46,646 nucleotides of DNA from Candidatus Nanoarchaeia archaeon (GTDB taxonomy: Archaea; Nanobdellota; Nanobdellia; Woesearchaeales; UBA10216), in contig JANQSZ010000013.1 of the NCBI GenBank assembly GCA_028279045.1, forward strand, positions 1-46,646, written 5' to 3'. The notes below the pieces were generated by a model, which had not been told where the DNA came from, ran no database searches, and was given only the letters and a program-made list of their open reading frames with translations. A program made the translations under genes and the position numbers. This document shows positions 28,158-36,864 of this stretch, one piece after another. The number at the start of each line of letters is the position of its first letter. The stretch's first letter is position 1.

Positions 28158-28335
28158 AGAAAAAGAAGAAAGAGGCTCCCAGTGGGTGTGTGGTTAGGGG
28201 GGTTAGGGGAAAGAATACTCGGGAGCCGGTTATTCTTCTAATAGCTCAATGAGTAAACAAATATATAAATGTTACTATTTAGTATACCAGCAAGTATGTA
28301 CTAATTCATCACTATCAAGTGAACTCTGAATAAAA

Positions 28336-30201
28336 TCAGGAAAAGAACTCTGAAATGTTCTCGCGTAGGCTTCGCGTAACAGTAAGTTGGTAGTCTGCAG
28401 GAAAGAGTTTCGAGTATCGTGGCCAACCGTACCGCTCATCTAAAAACACAAGCACGCCCCGATCAGTTTCACTTCGAATGCATCGTCCTGCATTCTGCAG
28501 TACTTTGTTGAACGCAGGGAAAATATAGCCGTAGTCCCATCCTTTGCCAAATTTCTTGTCATAGTACTCAATAACAGCCTTACTTTCCAGATTAGGTGTC
28601 TGCAACGGCAATCCGACAACAACGACGCATTTCAACACATCTCCTGGAAAATCAACACCTTCCCCAAAGCTTCCACCAACAACTGCTAACAAGACTGCTC
28701 CTGTTTCGTGATACGCCTTGAATTTCTCAAGTAGCTCATGCTTTTCATCCTTGCTCATGCCCGGATGCTCAACAAACACCGTCTTATCACACAAATCATG
28801 AAAGTATTTGTGAATATTATCCCGTACCGAATAGCTTGGAAAAAACACCACAGTATTTCCGGGTACCGTATTTGTAGTTTCTGCCATTGCTTTTGCAATG
28901 CGTTCGTATTCTTGCGGGCTCCTCCGTGAATATTTTGTCGTCACGTTCGGATACACCAACGCAATTTTGTTTTCCGAAGGAAACGGACTGCGAAACTGCG
29001 ATTCTATAGTATTTTCTCCGAATCCGAGCAAGTCTTTGTACATGTTTGTCGGTGTTAACGTTCCGCTCATCAAAACAGTTGCATGCGCAGCTTCGATCAC
29101 TGCTTGCGTAGCTATCGACGGATCCAAACAGCGGTACGACACCGACACAATAGGTTTCTTTGCTCCTGGTCGCATTTCTAGAATACGAACAAATCCTTCG
29201 TCCTGTCCACCCCAGTTCTCGAGAAATTCTGCTACCGTATTCAGGGAAGTTTGTTTCTGTTTCTCAAGTAATTCCTCGCCGAGGAAAACAAGGTCTGCGA
29301 TAAACTCTTCTACATCACCAAGCTCGGCAAGTTTTTCACTAAATTCATTCTTAGTGATGAGTCTTTCTTTATCGACGTTCGCAGCCAGTTCTGCAAGAAT
29401 CGTTTGCAGTCCAACAATTTTCTCTGCAAGTTCTTCATGCTCTGCTTTGCGTGCATCAGTTAGCGCACGTTCAATCATCACCGAACTCAGCTGCTGCGTC
29501 ATAAGCCCGCGCATTCTCTCCGGCAAGTTATGTCCTTCATCAATAATAAGGATACTTTCATCCAGCGACTTTCCAATTTTCTTCAGAAACGCTTCTCGGA
29601 TTCCTGTATTGAAGATATAATTGTAATCAGCAACAATCGCAACTGCATTTTGCGCAATCAGTGATCCAATTTCATACGGACAAACTCCTTTTTCTTTAGA
29701 CACTGAAACAATTTCGTCAGTGTGTACCGGTTCTGCAAGCGCACGCAGTGCAGCCTTACTTTTGTCACTGACTTTCTCCTTGTTTTTCACGTTCTCATAA
29801 TAGTTACATTGTTTGTTTTCCCGGAGTGTTTTGCAGTAGCTTGCGAATTCGTTTGAAAAGAGTGCTTCAACGCCTTCTTGCGCACACATCCATTTCTTTC
29901 CAACAATATCTGCAACCGCAAATTGCAGGTTATGTTTCTGCCGGATTTCTTTGAGCGTATCAACCGCAAGTCGGTGCTGTGTATGTCTGCTTGTTAAGAA
30001 AAATATGGATTTTTTGTTCTTCAGCGCATTTGCAATTGCTGGCGATAGAGCCGCAGCAGTTTTTCCCAGCCCTGTTGGTGCATGCGCAATCACATCGGTT
30101 CCGTCCTCTAGCGCAGCGGTAAGTTGCTGGACCAACGCAGATTGTATTGGTCGGACAGCATCATAAGGAAAGTAGATGTTCTCGAGCGCTTTAGAATCCA
30201 T
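28336..30201 (-). CDS. XPD/Rad3-like (DinG-like) superfamily 2 DNA helicase
   Basis: APTGLGKTAAALSPA Walker A, ILIIDEGHNLPERM DEAH-like box, Cys cluster WMC/YC/QC/VCPYE for a possible Fe-S cluster, QNAGRCIRSETDRGVLVFLDERY motif VI. Confidence 0.9.
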   Translation of the reverse strand: MDSKALENIYFPYDAVRPIQSALVQQLTAALEDGTDVIAHAPTGLGKTAAALSPAIANALKNKKSIFFLTSRHTQHRLAVDTLKEIRQKHNLQFAVADIVGKKWMCAQEGVEALFSNEFASYCKTLRENKQCNYYENVKNKEKVSDKSKAALRALAEPVHTDEIVSVSKEKGVCPYEIGSLIAQNAVAIVADYNYIFNTGIREAFLKKIGKSLDESILIIDEGHNLPERMRGLMTQQLSSVMIERALTDARKAEHEELAEKIVGLQTILAELAANVDKERLITKNEFSEKLAELGDVEEFIADLVFLGEELLEKQKQTSLNTVAEFLENWGGQDEGFVRILEMRPGAKKPIVSVSYRCLDPSIATQAVIEAAHATVLMSGTLTPTNMYKDLLGFGENTIESQFRSPFPSENKIALVYPNVTTKYSRRSPQEYERIAKAMAETTNTVPGNTVVFFPSYSVRDNIHKYFHDLCDKTVFVEHPGMSKDEKHELLEKFKAYHETGAVLLAVVGGSFGEGVDFPGDVLKCVVVVGLPLQTPNLESKAVIEYYDKKFGKGWDYGYIFPAFNKVLQNAGRCIRSETDRGVLVFLDERYGWPRYSKLFPADYQLTVTRSLRENISEFFS

Positions 30202-30233
30202 GTCAAAGCAGGAATGCTGCCTCGTTATATAGT

Positions 30234-30986
30234 TTACTTCTTTTTCTCCTTGGATTTTGCGGGGCCGCGCTTCTTCTTGCCCCGTTCTTCCAGGTCTTTC
30301 CGGAATTGTTCAGTTTTCTCTTTCAGTCGTTCTCCTAGTTTCTTGCGTTCTGTCCGGGTTGATTTCTCCATATCATCGTATCCTTCCTTACCAAAGTCAA
30401 TGAGTTTGTTCATGACCCGGAAATTCCACAGCGTAGCGTCAAGGTCTCCTACACGACCGATGCCACCCCAACTTTCTAAGCGTACAACATTCTCAAGCGT
30501 TGATCGTGTTGGCGCCGTTGGTTTTTCATCCGCGTATCCGATTGGAATAACAACTTGTGCTTTCGCATCTCCAGGTATGTTGAAAATACGCGCAATCATT
30601 TCTTCATCGAACGACGAGATAAAGCACGCTCCCAGTCCCAGTGCGTCTGCAGCCAACAGCATGTTCTCTGCAGCAACAGCAGCGCTCTGTACAGCGTATA
30701 TTTTTTCTCCTCTCACACCATAATGAGATTTATAGCGATGGTTGTCAGTAGCAATAACAATAATGTACGGTGCTTGTGAAATCCAATGTTGTTGCAAGCA
30801 TGCTTCTGCAATCGCTCTTCGTTTTCCCAAGTCTTTAGTAATCAGAAAGTGCCAGGCTTGCAAGTTTCCTGGTGTAGGTGCAACTCGCCCTGCATCGAGT
30901 ATCACACCAATTTTATCCCATTCCACCGGTAGATCCTGGAACTTCCGTACGCTCCTTCTATGGTGGATGGTTTCGATTACATCCAT
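30234..30986 (-). CDS. Nitroreductase-family protein with Lys-rich C-terminal extension
   Basis: MDVIETIHHRRSVRKFQDLPVEWDKIGVILDAGRVAPTPGNLQAWHFLIT; LGLGACFISSFDEEMIARIFNIPGDAKAQVVIPIGYADE. Confidence 0.85.
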   Translation of the reverse strand: MDVIETIHHRRSVRKFQDLPVEWDKIGVILDAGRVAPTPGNLQAWHFLITKDLGKRRAIAEACLQQHWISQAPYIIVIATDNHRYKSHYGVRGEKIYAVQSAAVAAENMLLAADALGLGACFISSFDEEMIARIFNIPGDAKAQVVIPIGYADEKPTAPTRSTLENVVRLESWGGIGRVGDLDATLWNFRVMNKLIDFGKEGYDDMEKSTRTERKKLGERLKEKTEQFRKDLEERGKKKRGPAKSKEKKK

Positions 30987-31063
30987 ACACTGTTTTTAGG
31001 ACGCCGGCTTAATAAACTTAACCCTTGCAAAGCTATATAAATGCGGCGTGCAGCCAGCAACGT

Positions 31064-32770
31064 ATGGAATATGCCGATCTTGTAGCTGTATACGAAGCAC
31101 TTGACAGCACATCAAAACGTCTGGAGAAGACGGAAATTCTTGCAGAACTTCTACGCAAAACTCCTGCTGCTGAAATGGAGCGCGTAGTCCTCTTGCTGGA
31201 AGGCCGCGTCTACCCTGCAGGGGATGATCGCGAGCTGGGAGTTGCTAAGCAGCTTATGCAACGTGCGATCGCAACAGCAAGTGGCATGTCTCCTTCAAAA
31301 GTTGAATCTGAGTGGAAGAAGACGGGCGATCTAGGGGAGGTTGCAGAAAACTTTGCAAAGAAAAAACGCCAGCAAACGCTTTCCCAGCAAGAATTGTCTG
31401 TAAAAAAAGTATTTGACAACTTGCAAAAGCTTGCAGGCATGGAAGGACAGGGAAGTGTTGAAAGAAAAATGCAACTTCTTTCAGAATTGCTCATTTCTGC
31501 GTCTCCAAAAGAAGCGCGATACATAACACGAACCACGCTCCAACAACTCCGCATTGGATTAGGTGCAGGTACAATGCGAGACGCCATTGCGCTTGCGTTT
31601 TTTGAAAAGGAAATCACTGATATCGCATCAAAAAAAGAAATTCAAGAGATTGTCCAGGAAGGATATGATTTGAGTAATGATTTCGCTCTCGTCGCTGCCG
31701 CAGCCAAGAAAGGAAGAAAAGGATTAGCAGAGATTGAACTTCGGATCAGTATCCCGATTAAAGTGATGCTCGCCATTAAAGCCGAAACCGTTGAAGCAGC
31801 TCTAGAAAAAACAGGCAAGCCAGCAGAAGCAGAGTTCAAGTTTGATGGATTCCGCGTGCAAATTCACAAAGATGGGGACATCGTAAATGTGTTTACTCGC
31901 CGGCTCGATAATGTAACCCAGCAATTTCCAGAAATCGTTCACCACACAAGAGAGTTTGTAAAAGCAAAGTCATGTATTCTTGATGCAGAAGCCGTCGGCA
32001 TTAATCCAAAAACAAAGAAGTATGTCGCATTCCAAGATATTTCACAGAGAATCAAGCGAAAGTATGATATTGCCCGCCTTGCTAAGGAACTTCCAGTGGA
32101 AGTAAATGTGTTTGACTGTCTTTCTTACAATAAAAAGAGTTACGTCAAGGAGCCGTTCAAGAAACGGCGCGCAGTTATTGAAAAAATCATACCAAGCAAG
32201 AAGGGGAAAATTCTTCCTGCGCGCAGAATCGTTTCTTCTGATCCAGGAGAGATTGAAGATTTCTTCAAATTAGCAAAGCAATCTGGTACAGAAGGACTTG
32301 TAATCAAAAACCGAGAAGCCCCATACAAACCCGGTGCCCGCGTTGGTCACATGATCAAGTACAAGCGCACGTTAGAAAATCTTGATCTTGTTATCGTCGG
32401 TGCAGAGTGGGGAGAAGGAAAGCGTTCCGAGTGGATGAGCAGCTTCACGGTTGCGTGTCGCGACGGCAAGAAATACGTTGAGCTTGGTAAAGTCGGTACC
32501 GGCATCAAGGAAAAAGAAAAAGAAGGGCTAAGTTTCAAAGAACTTACCGAAATGCTCACTCCGCTAGTCACAAAAGACAAAGGAAAGGAAGTGGAACTCA
32601 AGCCAAAAGTTATTGTCGAAGTAGCGTACGAGGAAATTCAGAAAAGTCAGACATACTCATCAAAGTATGCACTTCGCTTCCCAAGAGTGTTGCGTCTGCG
32701 TGACGATAAATCGCTTTCTGACGTCTCATCAATACATCTAGTAGAACAAATCTATCAAGAACAACGCTAA
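31064..32770 (+). CDS. lig: ATP-dependent DNA ligase
   Basis: Nucleotidyl-lysine motif AEFKFDGFRVQIHKDGD, LDAEAVGINPKT, EGLVIKNREAPYKPGARVGHMIKYK. ATG at 31064 preceded by TATA-like ctatataaat at about 31032. Confidence 0.95.
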   Translation: MEYADLVAVYEALDSTSKRLEKTEILAELLRKTPAAEMERVVLLLEGRVYPAGDDRELGVAKQLMQRAIATASGMSPSKVESEWKKTGDLGEVAENFAKKKRQQTLSQQELSVKKVFDNLQKLAGMEGQGSVERKMQLLSELLISASPKEARYITRTTLQQLRIGLGAGTMRDAIALAFFEKEITDIASKKEIQEIVQEGYDLSNDFALVAAAAKKGRKGLAEIELRISIPIKVMLAIKAETVEAALEKTGKPAEAEFKFDGFRVQIHKDGDIVNVFTRRLDNVTQQFPEIVHHTREFVKAKSCILDAEAVGINPKTKKYVAFQDISQRIKRKYDIARLAKELPVEVNVFDCLSYNKKSYVKEPFKKRRAVIEKIIPSKKGKILPARRIVSSDPGEIEDFFKLAKQSGTEGLVIKNREAPYKPGARVGHMIKYKRTLENLDLVIVGAEWGEGKRSEWMSSFTVACRDGKKYVELGKVGTGIKEKEKEGLSFKELTEMLTPLVTKDKGKEVELKPKVIVEVAYEEIQKSQTYSSKYALRFPRVLRLRDDKSLSDVSSIHLVEQIYQEQR

Positions 32771-33789
32771 ACCTTCATTGCTTTTCTAAAGTCTGCAATA
32801 AACTGTTCGAAGTTAGCACGGGGTATGCTTCCGCCGCAGGCATATTCATGTCCTCCCCCATATCCACCATGCTTCGCAGCTAATTCTTTAACAGCATCCC
32901 GGACAACATTCTTCCCGTCTCCTCGAAAACTCATCCGCATCTCGTCGTCTTTTGGCCGTGCAATGATAACAACACATCCTTTATTTCGATACAACAATTC
33001 ATTACTCAAATCACTGCTCAAACTAAAACTATCACTGTACTCGTAAAGCAAGAAATTCTTATCACGGTGTTTCTCTGCATTCTTCACATGTCGAACATAG
33101 TGTTTGTTGACTTTTTCGTATCTCTTAAGCAAGAATTTTGCTCTCGCAGTCGTTCCATCCAACAATTCTTCCGGCGTCTCAATTCTCGTCAAGATACGTA
33201 CCGCTTTCATGATGTCTTCGTTCTTTCCTTTCAAATTAAATGAGATAATTCGAACAAGTTTACCAACCGGTGTTCCATACAGTGCTTCTGGTGGTGTCTT
33301 AACTGGTTTCCATAATTTTGGATATTTTTTCGCAAATGTATTCCGGAATGAAGGTAAATGCCAATCTGCTACTCCGCCAACCATTCCAATCCACATGTTC
33401 TGCTTAACGGTTTTATACGCCATAACCGTTGTTGGCTCCATTTTTCCTTGTGTTCGAGAATTGAAATATTTCACGTTCTCTCGTTCAGCAGGTTCATGAT
33501 GATCGAGCCAATACACAGGAACAGTCATGGCATCCAGAAATTCTTGATCAACATTTGCAATATCTAAAATAAAGATAGCATCTGGCCCGTACTCTTGCAC
33601 ACGCCGTTCATAGTCAAGCGTAATGCGCGGAACCGGCTTGACAGGGATTCCTTTTCCTTTGTCTGCATATCTATACAAGAGCACAAACGAGCACAATCCA
33701 TCAGGATCATCATCAAATAAGAAGAGCGGTTTGTGGCATTTATCCAACGCCGTTCGAATTTGTTTATAGTCAGCAGCAGTCAATCCCAT
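32767..33789 (-). CDS. DHH-superfamily phosphoesterase (archaeal RecJ-like)
   Basis: LFLFDDDPDGLCSFVLLY, AIFILDIANVD, VYWLDHHEP; C-terminal DHHA1-like SFRGDGKNVVRDAVKELAAKHGGYGGGHEYACGGSI. Converges with lig by 4 nt. Confidence 0.88.
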   Translation of the reverse strand: MGLTAADYKQIRTALDKCHKPLFLFDDDPDGLCSFVLLYRYADKGKGIPVKPVPRITLDYERRVQEYGPDAIFILDIANVDQEFLDAMTVPVYWLDHHEPAERENVKYFNSRTQGKMEPTTVMAYKTVKQNMWIGMVGGVADWHLPSFRNTFAKKYPKLWKPVKTPPEALYGTPVGKLVRIISFNLKGKNEDIMKAVRILTRIETPEELLDGTTARAKFLLKRYEKVNKHYVRHVKNAEKHRDKNFLLYEYSDSFSLSSDLSNELLYRNKGCVVIIARPKDDEMRMSFRGDGKNVVRDAVKELAAKHGGYGGGHEYACGGSIPRANFEQFIADFRKAMKV

Positions 33790-33902
33790 AGCAGATCGTG
33801 ACTCTACGCTCTATTTAAGGGTTTAGTGACCAGAGCAGTGTTGTCACTTAACAATAGCAACTCAAGGAAACGTTTATAAACCATCAGAGGGTGCTGCCCA
33901 GT

Positions 33903-34421
33903 ATGAAAGCGCTCACCATACTCGGAATGGCATGCTTCTTTGTAGCTGGCCTACTCATTGGACTAGCCCAGACGGATGATATCTATGTATCAGAATCCAT
34001 TGTTGCAATCGATGCAGCGGTGAATGAAGCATTCCCAATCGGAGGCGCTTCAGAGCAGCCATCTCCAAGAGATCGCATCAAGGACAATCAAGTGCTTGTC
34101 TACGATGACCAAGTCATTCTTGACATCGATAACGCAGAATGGGCAATTTTTACAGATACAAATTCCATGGATCCTGTCATTGATCAAGGTGCTGCTGCAA
34201 TTGAAATCATTCCATCAACACCTGATGAGATTCAGGTTGGTGATATTGTTTCATACAAATCAGAATTCTCAGATGCTGTTATCATCCACCGCGTTACCGA
34301 GATTGGTCAAGATTCCAATGGTTGGTACGCACGTTTGAAAGGAGATAACAATAGCGACCCTGATCCCGGCAAAGTACGCTTCGATCAAGTGCAGCGCATA
34401 GTTGTCGCTATTATTTATTAA
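33903..34421 (+). CDS. Signal peptidase I (archaeal/ER type)
   Basis: N-terminal TM; TNSMDPVIDQG (Ser), VGDIVSYKSEFSDAVIIHRVTEI (His), RLKGDNNSDPDPGKV (Asp). TATA-like tttataaa at 33873-33880. Confidence 0.85.
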   Translation: MKALTILGMACFFVAGLLIGLAQTDDIYVSESIVAIDAAVNEAFPIGGASEQPSPRDRIKDNQVLVYDDQVILDIDNAEWAIFTDTNSMDPVIDQGAAAIEIIPSTPDEIQVGDIVSYKSEFSDAVIIHRVTEIGQDSNGWYARLKGDNNSDPDPGKVRFDQVQRIVVAIIY

Positions 34422-34435
34422 AAATAAAAAAAGAT

Positions 34436-34456
34436 GTGGAACTACTCAAGTTCCAC
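34436..34456 (-). terminator. Terminator-like hairpin with U-tract for the minus-strand surface gene
   Basis: Minus strand GTGGAACT-TGAGT-AGTTCCAC followed by ATCTTTTTTTATTTTT. The TAG stop codon starts at the last loop base. Confidence 0.55.
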
Positions 34457-35293
34457 GTAGAAGTAATAGTTTGTTCCGCCTGCAACCAAACCGTCTTCTG
34501 CAACGATCATTTGGAAGTGGTGGTCAAGACTATCGAATCCAGTTGTTCCGGATGGTTCAAGTATCGTCGTGAACACAAGCGTTCTGTTGTCTGTTACCAA
34601 GAGTAATTCGAGGTAGTCAGTCGACTGTGACGCGTTATCCACATATGTGTATGTTTGTGGACAGTTGTCAGTACTCGAGATGGTGTTACTACCAACTTGG
34701 ATGTCGCCTCCCGAATACTCACCAGTGAACGTTTCTCCGAAACCGTCGTTTTGACCGCTTGTAATGTTAAAGAAATTTTCAAGCAAGGTTTCGTTTTCAT
34801 GATATTCACTTGTGTCATCACCAGTGTTTGTCAAGTTACCACATCGAACAGTTGCCCAGTCACTTACCGAATCATTCGCAGCAAACACTTCTCCGGAAGG
34901 ATCAACGATTGCCCATTCATAGAATGATGCGTTGTTGGCATCTTGAAGCACAATGTTACTTGTTACATTTCCAAAGTAACCTTGCCAAACAGTGGTTGTT
35001 TTGTTGTCACTAATCGCAAGCTCAGTAATGTTTCCAGCTTGCGCAGGGATGGTCTCAGCTGCACCAGCTCCTTTATCTCTTCGCTCTGGAGGATCTGTCG
35101 CACCCAGCGTGTCAGGTCCTGTAGGAGTAGCTTGAGCGTAAACGGTTATTGAGAAAATCATCAGCGCACCCAAAAATAGCGCCATTAGTCGAGATATAGA
35201 AGAGCCTCGGTCATTCATTGAGTAAAACACCCCATTTGTTTCATTTTTCGTTGTCGTTTTCTTCTGAGCTAGCATTTCCAGCCCAGTATACAA
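34442..35293 (-). CDS. Secreted surface protein, paralog A
   Basis: Signal-type hydrophobic segment, then GPDTLG...IPAQAGNITELAISDNKTTTVWQGYFGNVTSNIVLQDANNASFYEWAIVDPSGEVFAAND...NCPQTYTYVD...LVTDNRTLVFTTILEP. Start could be internal (M7 or M26). Confidence 0.75.
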   Translation of the reverse strand: MYTGLEMLAQKKTTTKNETNGVFYSMNDRGSSISRLMALFLGALMIFSITVYAQATPTGPDTLGATDPPERRDKGAGAAETIPAQAGNITELAISDNKTTTVWQGYFGNVTSNIVLQDANNASFYEWAIVDPSGEVFAANDSVSDWATVRCGNLTNTGDDTSEYHENETLLENFFNITSGQNDGFGETFTGEYSGGDIQVGSNTISSTDNCPQTYTYVDNASQSTDYLELLLVTDNRTLVFTTILEPSGTTGFDSLDHHFQMIVAEDGLVAGGTNYYFYVELE

Positions 35294-35301
35294 TTTCGTA
35301 T
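35284..35301. promoter_or_regulatory. Dyad element CAGTATAC-N6-GTAT at the paralog A promoter/start
   Basis: CAGTATAC aatttc GTAT. The same arrangement occurs at 36847-36864 in the ArsR-like gene promoter, similarly placed downstream of a minus-strand TATA-like box. Confidence 0.5.
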
Positions 35302-35449
35302 CTAGAGTCTTTCATGACTATCCTCTTATTTAAACATATGTATACTGCATTAACTATTTAACTACAGTAATTAATCAATTACTTAATTAGTATGTATGAA
35401 AAAAAATAGTTTTTCAATAAACCAAAAAATTCAAAGTTGAAACTCGAAA

Positions 35450-36196
35450 CTATTCGATCTCGATATAGAAGTAGTAGTCCGTTGTAGTTGCGACTTTACC
35501 ATCTTCTGCAACCATCAACTGAAAGTGCCATTGTTGATCTGCAAAACCTTGCGCACCCAGCGGTTCCAGAATTGCAGTGAACACAATTGTTCGATTATCT
35601 GTTGTTAGCATAATATTAGTAAAATCAGATCCATCAGCTTCTGCAAACGTTTGCGGACAGTGATCTGAAGTAGAAATTGTTGTTTGTCCAATCAAAATGT
35701 CCGGTCCTGTATAGTTTCTCAAGAAAGTCTCTGCAATTCCATCGTTTTGATCTCCAGTAATATTGAAGAACTCTTCCAATTTTGTTTCGTTCTCATTAAA
35801 CTCAACCGTGTCATCGCCAATATTTGTTAAATTGACGCATCGTACAGTATCCCAATCAACAACTGTTCCGTTGGCAGCATAAATTTCTCCAGAAGGGTTC
35901 GCTGTTGTCCATTCATACACCGAAGCGTTGTCTGCATTAGCCAAAAGAATCCTACTAGAAACATTTCCGTAGTAACCTTGCCAGACTGTTGTAGAAGAAT
36001 TGTCAAAAATACTCAGCATTGTATTGTTACCCGCTTGCGCAGGAATTATACCGCCAGGGCCGCCAACTGCGTCATTTCGCGTAGTGGAGTTTACTGTTGA
36101 AACTGTATCTGGTCCCGATGGATCTGCTGCGACACCGACGATAAACATCAGTTGCAACAGAACGAGAGTTACCACTAGTACACGTTCTGTTTTCAT
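35450..36196 (-). CDS. Secreted surface protein, paralog B
   Basis: Signal peptide MKTERVLVVTLVLLQLMFIVGVAA. Aligns along its length with paralog A (GPDTVS...IPAQAGNNTMLSIFDNSSTTVWQGYYGNVSSRILLANADNASVYEWTTANPSGEIYAANGT...HCPQTFAEAD...LTTDNRTIVFTAILEP). Confidence 0.8.
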   Translation of the reverse strand: MKTERVLVVTLVLLQLMFIVGVAADPSGPDTVSTVNSTTRNDAVGGPGGIIPAQAGNNTMLSIFDNSSTTVWQGYYGNVSSRILLANADNASVYEWTTANPSGEIYAANGTVVDWDTVRCVNLTNIGDDTVEFNENETKLEEFFNITGDQNDGIAETFLRNYTGPDILIGQTTISTSDHCPQTFAEADGSDFTNIMLTTDNRTIVFTAILEPLGAQGFADQQWHFQLMVAEDGKVATTTDYYFYIEIE

Positions 36197-36202
36197 ATTG
36201 AC

Positions 36203-36814
36203 CTACTTGGCCACGCTGGGTGCGAATTGGCCTTGACTATCGTGAAGTATGATGGGTGTAGACGTGGAGGAGCGCAAAAGTTTTTGACACTCCACCAACG
36301 TTGTAGTGCGGAAAGTGATCCCAGAAGGAGCCCTAACCTTGGATAACGCAGCTTTGAGTTCCTGAGGCTTCGGACCAACAAGAATAAATTCTGCGTGATC
36401 ATCGTGTTCAACAAGTACTAGTGCTTGCATTCTCTTTATCATTGGTTCCAACAATCCATATGCGTGCTCTGCCGCAACATGAAGTTCAGAATTTTTAAGA
36501 AACCAGATCTTAAGCATATTTTTGTGATGCGGTGTTAACTGCAACAGCCGCTTTTCAGCGAAATTGTCCATAACCGTAACAAGATATCCGTATTCATTTG
36601 TCAAACTAAACAGTGTTCTTGGTTTTCCTTTATCACGGTTCTTAATTTTCTCTTTCTTTACCAAGTTAGCAGCTTCCAATAAGCGCAGCTGCTGGCTAAT
36701 GTTCGCCATACTGGTATTAGAGAGTTCAGCAAGTTGCAAAGGAGAATATTTTTCTCGTGCAAGGTGCTGGAGAATATTCCATTTCTGTTCCGCAAATAGC
36801 TTTTCCATTTCCAC
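36203..36814 (-). CDS. ArsR-like winged-helix transcriptional regulator
   Basis: EQKWNILQHLAREKYSPLQLAELSNTSMANISQQLRLLEAANLVKKEKIKNRDKGKPRTLFSLTNEYGYL. Stop lies 6 nt upstream of the paralog B start. Confidence 0.8.
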   Translation of the reverse strand: MEMEKLFAEQKWNILQHLAREKYSPLQLAELSNTSMANISQQLRLLEAANLVKKEKIKNRDKGKPRTLFSLTNEYGYLVTVMDNFAEKRLLQLTPHHKNMLKIWFLKNSELHVAAEHAYGLLEPMIKRMQALVLVEHDDHAEFILVGPKPQELKAALSKVRAPSGITFRTTTLVECQKLLRSSTSTPIILHDSQGQFAPSVAK

Positions 36815-36846
36815 TATCAGTCGCCTTTTTTCTGTTTATTCGCTTT

Positions 36847-36864
36847 CAGTATACTTTTTTGTAT
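36847..36864. promoter_or_regulatory. Dyad element CAGTATAC-N6-GTAT at the ArsR-like gene promoter
   Basis: CAGTATAC tttttt GTAT, about 33 nt downstream of the minus-strand TATA-like element (36884-36893). Matches 35284-35301. Confidence 0.5.

Noticed and set aside
28898-30723. Long + strand ORFs (240 aa and 199 aa) opposite the helicase and nitroreductase genes
   Set aside because: Overlap well-supported conserved genes on the other strand and show low-complexity Ser/Arg composition.
33825-33848. AGTGAC-N12-GTCACT inverted repeat between divergent DHH and signal peptidase genes
   Set aside because: Six-base arms in a short intergenic region are not enough without a second copy; kept as a note only.
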